NCBI GenBank assembly: GCA_964230215.1
Contig: CAXRGQ010000016.1
Span: 62,001 to 126,000 of the forward strand
Direction: 5' to 3'
Length of the DNA stretch: 64,000 bases
Origin: JAUILH01 sp964230215
GTDB lineage: Bacteria > Bacteroidota > Bacteroidia > Flavobacteriales_D > JAUILH01
Shown in pieces: positions 9,072-18,044 of this stretch. The position numbers and the translations under genes are program-made. The notes beneath the pieces were generated by a model. It made no database searches and was not told the origin of the DNA. It worked only from the letters and a program-made list of their open reading frames with translations. How positions within the stretch are numbered: the first letter of the stretch is position 1; the number at the start of each line of letters is the position of its first letter.

Positions 9072-9589
9072 TGGATATTCGTGCTAGCATAGCAGCTGAC
9101 AGGTCAAAAGACAATATTCTAGCAATTGCCCAACAATTTATAAAGGGTGAGCTGAACCTACCTAGCTACATCTATTTACTGGAAGATAAAGATCCTGCGA
9201 TATCATTTAGATTCTTATGGTTGTTAGAGCATATTGCATTGCAAAAACCTGACTTAGTATTTAAGCACTTAAGTTATATCTATTCTTTGCGGAATCAACT
9301 TCATTACCCAGGTTATAAAAGAGGCTTGGCTAAATTAATTTCGGTTTGCGGCTTTCCTAAAAAACTAGAAGGTGAATTAGTAGAATTACTCTTCGATTAT
9401 TTAAATGACTCTAATTCCGATATCGCGGTGAAGGTATTCGCTATGCAAGCACTTTCAAACATATGTTCAAAATATCCAGAGTTATCAAATGAGTTAATTG
9501 CTTCCATAGAAAGTCAATACGAGATGGGCACAGCAGCATTTAAATCGAGAGCTAATAAATTACTCCCCAAGCTGGAGAAACTGGCATAA
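9071..9589 (+). CDS. HEAT-repeat-like helical protein
   Basis: A 172-residue all-helical protein starting with GTG, whose first base is the last base of the preceding TAG stop (TAGTG). Regular helix pairs, such as 'AVKVFAMQALSNICSKYPEL', look like HEAT/armadillo repeats, which usually mediate protein contacts. There is no signal peptide, so it is cytoplasmic. It is the last gene of the ribD operon. No specific family or function is recognised. Confidence 0.75.
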   Translation: MDIRASIAADRSKDNILAIAQQFIKGELNLPSYIYLLEDKDPAISFRFLWLLEHIALQKPDLVFKHLSYIYSLRNQLHYPGYKRGLAKLISVCGFPKKLEGELVELLFDYLNDSNSDIAVKVFAMQALSNICSKYPELSNELIASIESQYEMGTAAFKSRANKLLPKLEKLA

Positions 9590-9595
9590 AATAAA

Positions 9596-9620
9596 AAACC
9601 CTCGCTGAACGCGAGGGTTT
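9596..9620 (-). terminator. Rho-independent terminator between convergent genes
   Basis: A perfect 10-bp stem (AAACCCTCGC / GCGAGGGTTT) with a five-base loop. Read on the minus strand it is followed by TTTTTT, so it can end the LamG gene transcript; on the plus strand it lies seven bases after the HEAT gene stop and may act there more weakly. The 9621-9804 stretch between it and the LamG gene holds nothing I recognise. Confidence 0.8.
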
Positions 9621-9804
9621 AAGACTAATCCCGTGATTTCTCACAAAACCATGGTGTACTGAACTAGTCAGTAACAAAACCAAAACTAACTACAGTACAA
9701 ATGTCTTAAAGTTTTCGTTACCGTGGAAATAAATTCGCCCAACGGCATATATTGGTCGGTTAATGTGCTAAAAACGCAAATTTAACATCTAATCAATATC
9801 CAGT

Positions 9805-11343
9805 TTATAGACGAATCAATTTGTGATAGCTAATAACTCCATTTCTGGCTATTGATTTCACTAAATAAGTTCCTTTTACGTCTGGCAGTACAATGTTAGA
9901 AACACCTTGCCCTTGCACAGATATCTGCTTAATCAAACGACCGTTTACATCAAGGATTTCAATGTTTTTGAGTTTTGAATCGTATTCGATACTAACTAAA
10001 CCAGTAGTTGGATTCGGATAGAGCTTAATGCTCGCAGCGGCATTTTCATCAATACCAATACCTGCAATTAGAGTACATGCGGAAGTGTCGGTGCAAACGC
10101 CATTATTCAATACAACGGCATAATTTCCGTTAGAAGTTGCAGTGAATGATTGAGATGTTTCGCCAGATATAGGAGCAAAACCGTTATCACAGTCTACCCA
10201 TTGGTATGTATAACCACTACTAGCATTAGCCATAATAGTGAAGCCTGACAATGATACTCCAGTGTCAACTGCATTTAGAGTAAAGTCTAAACTAATAATT
10301 GAATCACATCCTTGAGCATTACTTATGATATGAGTCGCACTATTGTTAGAAGAACTATAAGTATTACCATCTAGCCAAACTATTGGGTTACAAGAGCTGA
10401 TTATGTCTGTAGAAGAGGTACTACTCACGATGGTTAAATCCAAAGTTACAAGAGAATCGCAGCCACTTACAGTGGATAACATATGCGTTGCTGTAGAATT
10501 ATTTGCATAATAAGTTGTTCCGTCTATCCATTCTAGCGAATCACATTCAGTTCTAGTATCCGTACTCGTTACCACCGTGCCACTAACGTCAGAAGTTGTA
10601 ATAGTTGCACCTGAGGCCAACCAGTTACTTGAAGCACCGCTTAAGTTAAAGCCATTAAGCGTACCATCGTAGTTGGTGGACATATCTGTTATCGTTGTAA
10701 TACCAGCGTTATTTCCTGCTGCAGTACCTTGATTGCAGTTATAGTAGGCTACACAATTCGTTGGAAGTGATGTGAAATCAGAGACCATCGCACTTTGAAT
10801 TTGACATTCTGTTCTTGCTACATCCCAAATTCTAAATTCATCTAATTCGCCTTGAAACAATTGACTACCGTTACTCTTACCACCGATTGCGAAGGTTCCA
10901 TCTGTGCTAAGAGAAGATGAGCCTCCAGCCCCGGTTGTCTGCAACACACCATCAAAATAAATTGAAATAGTTCCAGTGGCAGCTTCCCAAGTACATGCAA
11001 GGTGAGTCCATTGATTTAAAGGCAGTGCGTTCGTTGTATTCAAGCCATTAGCATTTCCGTTATAGACATATAAATAGGGCACGTTAGACGTGTTAAGTAA
11101 TATGGACACAAATGAGTTAGAGTTTAACTGCGCAAACATTACCCGAGATGTAGCACTTCCCATAGGTTTTATCCAAGTTTCTATGGTAAAATCATTGGCG
11201 GCAATATTATTAAAAACACTTGGTAAGGCATGTGTGGTATAGTCGTTTGAGCCATCAAAGTGTAATGAATTCCCGGGAGACTGAGCGTTTAATGCCCCTG
11301 TGCTTAGGAATAAAATTGACAGAATAGTGTAGAGTTTTCTCAT
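9805..11343 (-). CDS. T9SS-exported LamG-domain protein
   Basis: A 512-residue secreted protein. Order of parts: signal peptide (residues 1 to about 20, ending LNAQ); a LamG/concanavalin-like domain (about 25-185) with the typical 'GNSLHFDGSNDY' and 'DEFRIWDVART' ends; two degenerate repeats of about 45-50 residues containing 'WIDG.TY...N..ATH' and 'GCDS'; and a type IX sorting domain with 'LYPNPTTG'. Such proteins go through T9SS to the cell surface or medium and may bind polysaccharide or neighbouring cells. Substrate unknown. Confidence 0.9.
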   Translation of the reverse strand: MRKLYTILSILFLSTGALNAQSPGNSLHFDGSNDYTTHALPSVFNNIAANDFTIETWIKPMGSATSRVMFAQLNSNSFVSILLNTSNVPYLYVYNGNANGLNTTNALPLNQWTHLACTWEAATGTISIYFDGVLQTTGAGGSSSLSTDGTFAIGGKSNGSQLFQGELDEFRIWDVARTECQIQSAMVSDFTSLPTNCVAYYNCNQGTAAGNNAGITTITDMSTNYDGTLNGFNLSGASSNWLASGATITTSDVSGTVVTSTDTRTECDSLEWIDGTTYYANNSTATHMLSTVSGCDSLVTLDLTIVSSTSSTDIISSCNPIVWLDGNTYSSSNNSATHIISNAQGCDSIISLDFTLNAVDTGVSLSGFTIMANASSGYTYQWVDCDNGFAPISGETSQSFTATSNGNYAVVLNNGVCTDTSACTLIAGIGIDENAAASIKLYPNPTTGLVSIEYDSKLKNIEILDVNGRLIKQISVQGQGVSNIVLPDVKGTYLVKSIARNGVISYHKLIRL

Positions 11344-11413
11344 AATTGAAAGTTTAGTACATCAAGTTAGAAAAATGACTTATCATTTCCTACTAAATAA
11401 TGAATTCTAGAAT

Positions 11414-12178
11414 TTAATCGTCCTGAATTCCGTCTGACTTCTTAGTAATGTAATATTTAATTCGCACAGGGCGTGCGCCTTCTTGTTTAACCGCTTCTTC
11501 TGGTGACATAATGGTATTTGTGGTTTCATCTACCTTCCAATACTCATATTCATAGTTATCTAGACCAAGCTCCTCCTCTATTTCCCATTGATATTTCTTC
11601 TTTTGTGGCCCACCTTCATACCTATAGTATAGTGCAAAGGCTACTCCGACAATCCCACCAAACAAATGGCTTTCCCAACTCACCCCATCTTGCAATGGAA
11701 ATACCCCCCAAATCATACTCCCATATTCAAACACAACTAATAAGGAAATGGCTAACAAATTCACTTGTTTTCTAACAACACCACTGGCGAATAAAAAGCC
11801 AGCCAGGGCATAAATTACACCACTCATTCCAATATGATTTGTTCCGGGAACTGCCCCAACCCACACACACAAGCCAGTTGTAACCCACATAAATGCCAAT
11901 ACTTTGCTCGCCAATTTTGGATAGAAATAATACAAGGCCCATGACAATGCAAACATGGGAATCGAATTATTTATAATATGACTTATATCGCTTGGGCTAT
12001 GCAAAAGTGGACTTGCCAGAATTCCGCTAAGCCCATCTAACTCTCTAGGCCTAACCCCATAGGCCACAATCTCAGGAAAATAAGTCTGTTGAATAGCATA
12101 GAAGACCCACATCAATCCAATAATGATGATGGGTGGCACGAGTGCTCTATATCCTCTCTTGTTGCTTAGTGCACTCAT
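11414..12178 (-). CDS. Rhomboid-family intramembrane serine protease
   Basis: A 254-residue inner-membrane protein with about six transmembrane helices. The catalytic serine is in GMSG ('HIGMSGVIYAL') and the partner histidine in 'SWESHLFGG', so the Ser-His dyad is intact; 'SHIINNSI' matches the conserved His/Asn of helix 2. It cuts membrane-anchored proteins within the bilayer. The cytoplasmic C-terminal tail of about 55 residues is charged and acidic. The start codon shares one base with the stop of the TerB-DnaJ gene (TAATG), implying translational coupling. Confidence 0.93.
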   Translation of the reverse strand: MSALSNKRGYRALVPPIIIIGLMWVFYAIQQTYFPEIVAYGVRPRELDGLSGILASPLLHSPSDISHIINNSIPMFALSWALYYFYPKLASKVLAFMWVTTGLCVWVGAVPGTNHIGMSGVIYALAGFLFASGVVRKQVNLLAISLLVVFEYGSMIWGVFPLQDGVSWESHLFGGIVGVAFALYYRYEGGPQKKKYQWEIEEELGLDNYEYEYWKVDETTNTIMSPEEAVKQEGARPVRIKYYITKKSDGIQDD

Positions 12179-12921
12179 TATACAATTCCTCGTTCTTTCT
12201 TAATCACCTCATAAGCTTCCTGAACTTTTTGGAACTTTTCTTTGCCAATGTTTTGATAAGATTCATCCATTTGACTGAGTTTATCTGGATGATATTTTAT
12301 TGCCATTTTTCTGTAAGACTTTTTGATCTCTTCATCACTCGCGTCTGGGGACACTTCCAGAATTTTATATGCATCACTTGGATCTTTGTAATTAACAATT
12401 GCCTTGATTGACTCAAAATCCGCAGCTGAAATTCCCATCCAATTCGAAATATTCTGAATCACTTCAACTTCTGATTTGTCAACGTGACCATCTGCGCTAG
12501 AAATCGCGAATAAATATCTAAGCAACTCTAATCTATCAGGATGAGGCATATATTGTCTGATTTGCTCAGAAACATCTCTAACAGGAATGTCTTTCTTAAG
12601 AAGATCTCTCAAAAGCAGCATATGTTCCTTAACCGCTTCATTGTTTTTTAAATTATCTTTTAAAAATCTTTTTACGAAATCTATCTCTGATTTTAACACC
12701 TTACCATCTGCCTTTAAAACCGCAGCAGTAAGTACCATCAAACTAGCGCTAAAGTCACCTCCAGACGACCTTCTAGCTCTTCCTCCATGTACATTTCCGT
12801 TAAATCCAGCTTGTTGATTTGCCCCTAAAGAGCCACCAATAAATGCACCTACTAATCCTCCAATTGGACCGCCAAGTGCCCAACCAATTCCTCCAAATAA
12901 GATACTTCCAAATAATCCCAT
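12178..12921 (-). CDS. TerB-like and DnaJ-domain protein (DjlA-like)
   Basis: A 247-residue protein with a glycine-rich hydrophobic N-terminus (about 1-35, 'GGIGWALGGPIGGLVGAFIGG', possible membrane-inserting glycine zipper), a TerB/DjlA-like helical domain (about 55-165, 'VLKADGKVLKSE' and 'ISSADGHVDKSE') and a C-terminal J-domain with HPD in 'IKYHPDKL'. The J-domain should stimulate a DnaK-type chaperone; the rest likely recruits it to the membrane. It is coupled to the rhomboid protease gene. Only 26 bp separate it from the divergent gene at 12948. Confidence 0.9.
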   Translation of the reverse strand: MGLFGSILFGGIGWALGGPIGGLVGAFIGGSLGANQQAGFNGNVHGGRARRSSGGDFSASLMVLTAAVLKADGKVLKSEIDFVKRFLKDNLKNNEAVKEHMLLLRDLLKKDIPVRDVSEQIRQYMPHPDRLELLRYLFAISSADGHVDKSEVEVIQNISNWMGISAADFESIKAIVNYKDPSDAYKILEVSPDASDEEIKKSYRKMAIKYHPDKLSQMDESYQNIGKEKFQKVQEAYEVIKKERGIV

Positions 12922-12947
12922 TAATTATTTTTTTATATTCGTTTTTT

Positions 12948-13370
12948 ATGGGCAATGTTCCAACATATCAAATTGTTCCTCCAGCAATCAGTTCGGGTAG
13001 TATTTATCACTTTGTAACCGACTCTGGCGTGAACTATGAAGTGCGATTCGCCCGTAAAAAAGACAACCTACTTCACGCAACAATTGCATTTGGTGTACTT
13101 AACGATGAATACGACGGTGAGGAGTATGTAGAAACCAATCGTGGTGAGGTTTACCGAGTAATGACTACCGTAGTGGAAGTGGTTAAAATGTACATGAATG
13201 AGCATCCTAACATTCGCACTTACGAGTTTACAGGTCAACCAACCGCCAGAGAGGATGAAAATAATGCCTCAAAGCGTATCAATCTATATAAGCGTTATTT
13301 AAAGAACATTTTTGATTCCCGCTGGGAATATATCCCCAGCGGCAACCACATGTTAATTACTCGAAAGTAA
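12948..13370 (+). CDS. Conserved-looking protein of unknown function
   Basis: A 140-residue soluble protein with no signal peptide. The mixed alpha/beta pattern and 'NASKRINLYKRYLKN' helix rich in basic residues could suggest nucleic-acid contact, but I do not recognise the family. The ATG at 12948 was chosen over an upstream start at 12843, which would sit inside the divergent TerB-DnaJ gene; a TATATTCG box (one mismatch from TAnnTTTG) ends six bases before it. It converges on htpG with one base between the two stop codons and no terminator. Confidence 0.7.
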   Translation: MGNVPTYQIVPPAISSGSIYHFVTDSGVNYEVRFARKKDNLLHATIAFGVLNDEYDGEEYVETNRGEVYRVMTTVVEVVKMYMNEHPNIRTYEFTGQPTAREDENNASKRINLYKRYLKNIFDSRWEYIPSGNHMLITRK

Positions 13371-13371
13371 T

Positions 13372-15258
13372 TTATTTAATCAATTCTATACTTCTATTAA
13401 TGAAGTTGGTTAAACTTTCTCCTTTTAGCATGCCTTGTGATAACAATGCTAAATCTGTCAATTGTTTACATAACTTCTGCTGTTTCTTCTCAGTTTTAGT
13501 ACCAAGAATATCTGTAATAATGGGGTGATTGTTGTTCACCACTACATTATACATCTCAGGCATTGAACCAAACATTCCGCTATTACCTGATAACTGCTGT
13601 TGCTCGTTCATTCTTCTAATAAACTCGCTTTGTGTTATGATAATTGGAGCCTCAGACTCATATCTACTTTCAAATTGGACCACATATTTTTTATCACCTA
13701 ATGCAGTATCAAATAATGGCTTTAGCTTTTCTTCATCTTCTTTTGAGATTTTTGATGGAATGTCCTCGTCTTTCTCAATTAGTTTTTCAATTGGATCTGC
13801 ATCTACACGTGCAAATGAAAGATCGTCAATGGTCTGCTCAAGCTTACCAATGTAGTGCGAACTCAATGGGCTGTCAAATACTAAAACATCATATTCTTTT
13901 GCCTTTGCAGATGATATAAATGCGTGCTGCTCTTCAGCATTATTAGTATATAGCGCAACCAATTTGTTATTCTTGTCTGTCTGATTAGACTTAATTTTTT
14001 CCTGATATTCTTCGATAGTAAAATATTCACCCTCCGTATTCTTAAGCAAAGTGAATTTCTTAGCTTTTTCGAAGAATTTCTCTTCAGTTAGCATTCCATA
14101 TTCCATGAAGACTTTAATATCTTCCCATTTTGCTTCAAAGTCTTTACGGTCATTCTTGAACATTTCTTCCAACTTATCTGCCACCTTTTTCATAATGTGA
14201 TTACTAATCTTTTTCACATTACTATCAGACTGTAAGTAGGACCTAGAAACGTTTAGAGGAATATCTGGTGAATCTATAACACCATGTAACAGCGTTAAGA
14301 ATTCTGGAACAATATCTTCAACTGAATCCGTGATAAACACCTGATTACTATATAATTGAATTTTATTCTTTTGTACTTCAACGTTGTTCTTTAGTTTTGG
14401 GAAGTATAGAATACCAGTAAGATTAAACGGATAATCTACATTCAAATGAATATGAAATAAGCTAGGCTCCGTGAATGGGTATAACTCCGTATAGAACTCT
14501 TTATAGTCATCATCCTTAAGTGAAGATGGTGTTTTTGTCCATAGTGGATCAGTAGAGTTTATTTGTCTTGGAGACTTTTCCTCAATCTTTTTGGGATTGC
14601 CATTTTCATCTTTCTCATCCGATGGATCGTCAACCATATTAGTCTCTTCTCCAAAAATGATAGGAACTGGTAAGAACTTACAATACTTGTTTAGAATACC
14701 TAATAATCTAGATTCTTCTAGGAATTCCGTCGCATCATCTGATACGTGTAAAACAATGTCAGTACCTCTTGTATCTTTTGATATGTCCTCTATTGTGAAC
14801 TGTGGACTTCCATCACATTTCCATTGCACGGCTTGTGCCCCATCTTGATGCGATAGTGTATTAATCTCAACATTAGAAGCTACCATGAAAGCCGAGTAAA
14901 ACCCGAGTCCAAAGTGACCTATAATACCTTCTGACTTATCCTTGTATTTATTGACAAATTCTTCTGCACCTGAAAATGCGATTTGATTGATGTATTTATC
15001 AATTTCTTCCGCTGTCATCCCAACTCCGTTATCACGAATGGTAATGGTTTTAGCGTCTTTGTCCAGAATCACTTCAACTTTTAAATCACCTAATTCTCCT
15101 TTATATTCTCCTAAAGATGATAGTGTTTTTAACTTTTGTGAAGCATCTACTGCATTAGACACTAACTCTCTTAGAAATATTTCGTGGTCAGAGTATAAAA
15201 ACTGTTTGATTATCGGAAATATATTCTCCGTTTGAACATTAATTGTACCTGTACTCAT
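13372..15258 (-). CDS. htpG: Molecular chaperone HtpG (Hsp90)
   Basis: ATP-dependent cytoplasmic chaperone. The 628-residue length and layout are normal: N-terminal GHKL ATPase with 'ELVSNAVDAS', 'DNGVGM' and 'GHFGLGFYSAFMV', middle client-binding domain ('GILYFPKL', 'VFITD', 'NVSRSYLQSD'), and C-terminal dimerisation domain. An acidic insertion of about 25 residues near 210-235 ('DDPSDEKDENGNPKK') is typical of Bacteroidota HtpG. It is a single-gene unit; no CIRCE or heat-shock operator is visible upstream. Confidence 0.98.
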   Translation of the reverse strand: MSTGTINVQTENIFPIIKQFLYSDHEIFLRELVSNAVDASQKLKTLSSLGEYKGELGDLKVEVILDKDAKTITIRDNGVGMTAEEIDKYINQIAFSGAEEFVNKYKDKSEGIIGHFGLGFYSAFMVASNVEINTLSHQDGAQAVQWKCDGSPQFTIEDISKDTRGTDIVLHVSDDATEFLEESRLLGILNKYCKFLPVPIIFGEETNMVDDPSDEKDENGNPKKIEEKSPRQINSTDPLWTKTPSSLKDDDYKEFYTELYPFTEPSLFHIHLNVDYPFNLTGILYFPKLKNNVEVQKNKIQLYSNQVFITDSVEDIVPEFLTLLHGVIDSPDIPLNVSRSYLQSDSNVKKISNHIMKKVADKLEEMFKNDRKDFEAKWEDIKVFMEYGMLTEEKFFEKAKKFTLLKNTEGEYFTIEEYQEKIKSNQTDKNNKLVALYTNNAEEQHAFISSAKAKEYDVLVFDSPLSSHYIGKLEQTIDDLSFARVDADPIEKLIEKDEDIPSKISKEDEEKLKPLFDTALGDKKYVVQFESRYESEAPIIITQSEFIRRMNEQQQLSGNSGMFGSMPEMYNVVVNNNHPIITDILGTKTEKKQQKLCKQLTDLALLSQGMLKGESLTNFINRSIELIK

Positions 15259-15360
15259 AATTGTAATTATTTTTTGAAGTCAAATGTCAATATCAGTGCC
15301 ATTTGAAATTCGACTGACATAATGACGTAAAGAGCTGAAAAAATGGGAATAGAGCGACAC

Positions 15361-15990
15361 TTAGTCCTTAAGGAACTCCATATACCACGACGAAATGTCG
15401 CTTGAATCCGCTGATGCATAAACATATGACAGATTAAGCTCCTTTTTAGCTAAGCGATCCAGTTTAAAGAGGTATGAATCTGGATTTTCGGAACTGTAGT
15501 TGGTGATTGTAGTATCACAATTAGCACAATCCTGCATATTCTTTACCCATGTGAAGTTGGCTTTAATATGTGATTTAGTTTTGCCATCGCCCGCCGACCA
15601 TGTCCATGTACCCAGTTTTATTGTTTCATCAATAAATAATTCCTCCGTTATTGGATCATACTGTTGTTCTTTCCAAACCAGCTCAATTGAGTCTTTATCA
15701 TAGAACTTAAGAAATACATACATATCAACAGAGTAATCTACCTCTTGCAGTCCGTTATTGAAGTTTACTTCTTTTAGAAAGTTAATATAGTTATAGGTCT
15801 CCGTTGCATTGTATGTAGTGTGAGCATTTACGTATGAATAGGTTCTATCACCATTTCCTTGATATAGGGTCCATTCGCCTTCAAGCCTCTTTTTTCTTGG
15901 TATAATAGAAAATAAAGGATCATTTTCTCCCTTCTTGCACGAAGGAAAAACCAAGGTAAGTAGTAAAATGGCGATTAGGCTTTTACGCAT
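15361..15990 (-). CDS. Lipoprotein of unknown function
   Basis: 209 residues with a short signal peptide and lipobox FPSC (Cys17) followed by KKGE. The body is beta-rich with 'LEGEWTLYQGNG', resembling the opening strand of lipocalin-like lipoproteins, though I cannot confirm that. It contains a Cys pair 'CANC' near residue 155. A perfect TATTTTTG box lies four bases before its ATG, and it is divergent from the hydrolase gene at 16053. Function unknown. Confidence 0.75.
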   Translation of the reverse strand: MRKSLIAILLLTLVFPSCKKGENDPLFSIIPRKKRLEGEWTLYQGNGDRTYSYVNAHTTYNATETYNYINFLKEVNFNNGLQEVDYSVDMYVFLKFYDKDSIELVWKEQQYDPITEELFIDETIKLGTWTWSAGDGKTKSHIKANFTWVKNMQDCANCDTTITNYSSENPDSYLFKLDRLAKKELNLSYVYASADSSDISSWYMEFLKD

Positions 15991-15994
15991 AGAA

Positions 15995-16002
15995 CAAAAA
16001 TA
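15995..16002 (-). promoter_or_regulatory. -7 box of the 15990 lipoprotein gene, four bases from ATG
   Basis: Reads TATTTTTG on the minus strand, an exact consensus match, then TTCT and the ATG. With the usual start site a few bases past the box, the mRNA would be leaderless. It sits 38 bp from an equally close box serving the divergent gene. Confidence 0.6.
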
Positions 16003-16040
16003 GTGAATATTCCGCCACTATGATAAAGTGAATTTAAATG

Positions 16041-16048
16041 TAGTTTTG
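16041..16048 (+). promoter_or_regulatory. -7 box of the 16053 hydrolase gene, four bases from ATG
   Basis: TAGTTTTG, an exact TAnnTTTG match, followed by TAGT and then ATG. Another predicted leaderless start; no -33 TTTG at the usual spacing. Confidence 0.6.
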
Positions 16049-16052
16049 TAGT

Positions 16053-16745
16053 ATGCCCAAAAAAGTCGCGATTCTTGTACATGGTTTAAATAATCCCGTG
16101 AGTATACTTGAGGATTACAGACGAGAGTTATGTGCTCTGGGTTACGAGTGTATTCAAGCAGTTCTTGCTGGTCACTCTGACAAACCAAGCTGTCGTTTAC
16201 TTCATAAAAAATGGATTGGGGAGATAAAATCTTATTACGACAAGCATTGCAAAGATGCAGATGAAACGATATTTGTAGGATTCTCTTTGGGCGGTGTTTC
16301 TGGTGTAGCTGGTTCGCAATGTCATGATATTATATGGGATAAAATGATATTGATAGCTCCGGCTATACGAATGAAATGGTGGATTCAGCTCTTAACTCCA
16401 CTTCACTTTCTTCAAATTGTTCCATTCCCAACCTACGATCCAAAAAAGCGTTTATTGTTCAAATATTTATTTGTTTCCTATTTACGTTCACTGCAAAAGC
16501 TAAGTCAACATTTGCAAGCTGGTAAAAAAGTGGCAAATGAGCTGATATTAATTATGGCAAATAAGGATGAAGTGCTTAATGTAAAGTACACACGGAATTT
16601 TTGCTCTGAGCTATCCGGCAATTTTTTCGATTATCAAGTGAAAGCTAAAAAACGAAATGCAGTTGATTTATATCATTACGTAAATGATGAGGAAGGCGTT
16701 TACCCTGAGGAATGGGAGGAGATTATGAAAAAAATAGGGTCTTAA
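16053..16745 (+). CDS. Alpha/beta-hydrolase family protein
   Basis: A 230-residue cytoplasmic protein with an alpha/beta-hydrolase core: 'ILVHGLNNP' (oxyanion region), the nucleophile elbow GFSLGG with Ser at about residue 81, and a late histidine in 'DLYHYVND'. It has no signal peptide. Substrate is unknown; esterase or lipase-like activity is the likely class. It is transcribed alone from a predicted leaderless promoter, divergent from a lipoprotein gene. Confidence 0.8.
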   Translation: MPKKVAILVHGLNNPVSILEDYRRELCALGYECIQAVLAGHSDKPSCRLLHKKWIGEIKSYYDKHCKDADETIFVGFSLGGVSGVAGSQCHDIIWDKMILIAPAIRMKWWIQLLTPLHFLQIVPFPTYDPKKRLLFKYLFVSYLRSLQKLSQHLQAGKKVANELILIMANKDEVLNVKYTRNFCSELSGNFFDYQVKAKKRNAVDLYHYVNDEEGVYPEEWEEIMKKIGS

Positions 16746-16879
16746 TTAGGTGATTTTGTAATTAAGACTCGATTATGGTGACGTTAATGCTAATATTTCT
16801 AGGGAGTTGAATCAATAATGGTTTGACAAAGTGGATGGTTTTCATTACCGACATTCGACAGAGTCCTGGTTTTTCCTTG

Positions 16880-16948
16880 TCCACCATAGCCAAACGCTAG
16901 TTTTTTTATTATCCACCTTCGCCGAAGGCTATGGTGGATAATAAAAAA
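16880..16948. repeat. Nested inverted repeats able to form alternative hairpins
   Basis: TTTTTTATTATCCACC (16902-16917) pairs over 16 bp with 16933-16948. In the loop of that stem CCTTC/GAAGG forms a smaller hairpin, and a second 12-base arm, TCCACCATAGCC at 16880-16891, is a perfect complement to 16927-16938, which overlaps the 3' arm of the first stem. The two long stems therefore exclude each other. It may be a REP-like palindrome or a terminator with a competing structure. Confidence 0.6.
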
Positions 16949-16973
16949 TCCCAGCCATAAATGACTGGGATTT
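16946..16973 (-). terminator. Rho-independent terminator of the 16996 outer-membrane gene
   Basis: A 9-bp stem (AAATCCCAG / CTGGGATTT) with a ten-base loop, 23 bases after the stop codon; read on the minus strand it runs into TTTTTTATT. Confidence 0.75.
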
Positions 16974-16995
16974 CTAAAAAGTTCTGTTCTTCTTA

Positions 16996-17823
16996 TTAGA
17001 AGTGGAACAATAATTTAACTGAGCCACCACCGAACATCATGTTGTTCATGTCAGTATCGATAGCAAAGCTGTTATCTTTAGCTGTAGTAGTTGTAGTAGT
17101 TTCAATTGTGTTGTCTGCTAAATCATAAGCTTCAGAAGTCGTTTCACCTTCTCCTGTGCTCATCATTCCAAGACCCCAAGCATACTCAGCACCGATAGAT
17201 ACTTTAGGAGCTAAGAAGTACTCAACACCAATAACACCTCTAAGACCTAACATAAAAGTTGATCCTGGAGCATCAGTTAGCATGCCCATTCCACCAGTCA
17301 TGTGGTTAGTATAAGTATCAGTTAATGTGTTTCCGTATGTCCACTCAGTTTTGTTACCGATAGATCCGATTAATAAGTCACCACCGTAGTAACCTTGTAA
17401 TCTGTTGTGACCTCTTCTCATTTCGATACCACCACCGATAATGATAGAGCTATACGAATCTTTTCTAGTATCCTCAACCATTGCAGGAGGAGTAGAAGTA
17501 GATGTTACATCTGTAACTAATGTTCTGTCAGTAGTAGATCCAAAACCTAATCTAACCCAACCTCTAACTGCCATGTCAGCAGATAAATAATACTTACCGT
17601 AGATAGCGTTGTTTGCATTAGTCCATCCAGTATTAAAACTGTTACCAGACGTACCGTTGAACATGTTACCAACGTAACTAAATAATGGAGACGCATCAAA
17701 ACCAATAGCGATATCACCTGCTTCAGGAAGAATCGCTTGTCCTGATTTACTTGTCAAATCTTGTGCATTAGTAGCGAATGTCATTCCTAATGCAGCAGCA
17801 ACTAAAAGTACTTGCTTTTTCAT
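16996..17823 (-). CDS. Predicted major outer-membrane beta-barrel protein
   Basis: 275 residues with a textbook signal peptide (MKKQVLLVAAALGMTFATNAQ) and a beta-barrel body rich in Gly, Thr and aromatics, ending in 'VKLLFHF', a good BAM recognition end. Strands such as 'YYLSADMAVRGWVRLGFGS' and 'VSIGAEYAWGLGMM' are typical. The strong TATATTTG promoter, long clean leader and strong terminator suggest high expression. Pore or structural function is inferred only; no family name is recognised. Confidence 0.8.
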   Translation of the reverse strand: MKKQVLLVAAALGMTFATNAQDLTSKSGQAILPEAGDIAIGFDASPLFSYVGNMFNGTSGNSFNTGWTNANNAIYGKYYLSADMAVRGWVRLGFGSTTDRTLVTDVTSTSTPPAMVEDTRKDSYSSIIIGGGIEMRRGHNRLQGYYGGDLLIGSIGNKTEWTYGNTLTDTYTNHMTGGMGMLTDAPGSTFMLGLRGVIGVEYFLAPKVSIGAEYAWGLGMMSTGEGETTSEAYDLADNTIETTTTTTAKDNSFAIDTDMNNMMFGGGSVKLLFHF

Positions 17824-17865
17824 AATTGTTTATTTTGGTTTAACTATTTTACAAAATTTACTGTC

Positions 17866-17873
17866 CAAATATA
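17866..17873 (-). promoter_or_regulatory. -7 box of the 17823 outer-membrane gene
   Basis: TATATTTG on the minus strand, exact match, about 42 bases before the start codon, giving a leader of roughly 38 bases without a clear Shine-Dalgarno site. Confidence 0.6.
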
Positions 17874-18044
17874 TCCTTTATTTTGAAACATGGTTATTAA
17901 CAATCGGATGTCTTATGAACCGTTTTTTGTTAATAACTGTCCCCTAAAACGGAATATATTTTAAAAGGTTACAATCTTGTTCGAATGTCTCCTTTAACCC
18001 TCATTGATGCATCCATATATAATATGGTTGCACATCTTGAAAAA

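Noticed and set aside
13529..13855. Open frames of 60-110 codons antisense to htpG, mnmE, recN and the T9SS genes
   Set aside because: They lie entirely inside well-supported genes, have no promoter or signal peptide of their own and show biased composition expected from the opposite strand.
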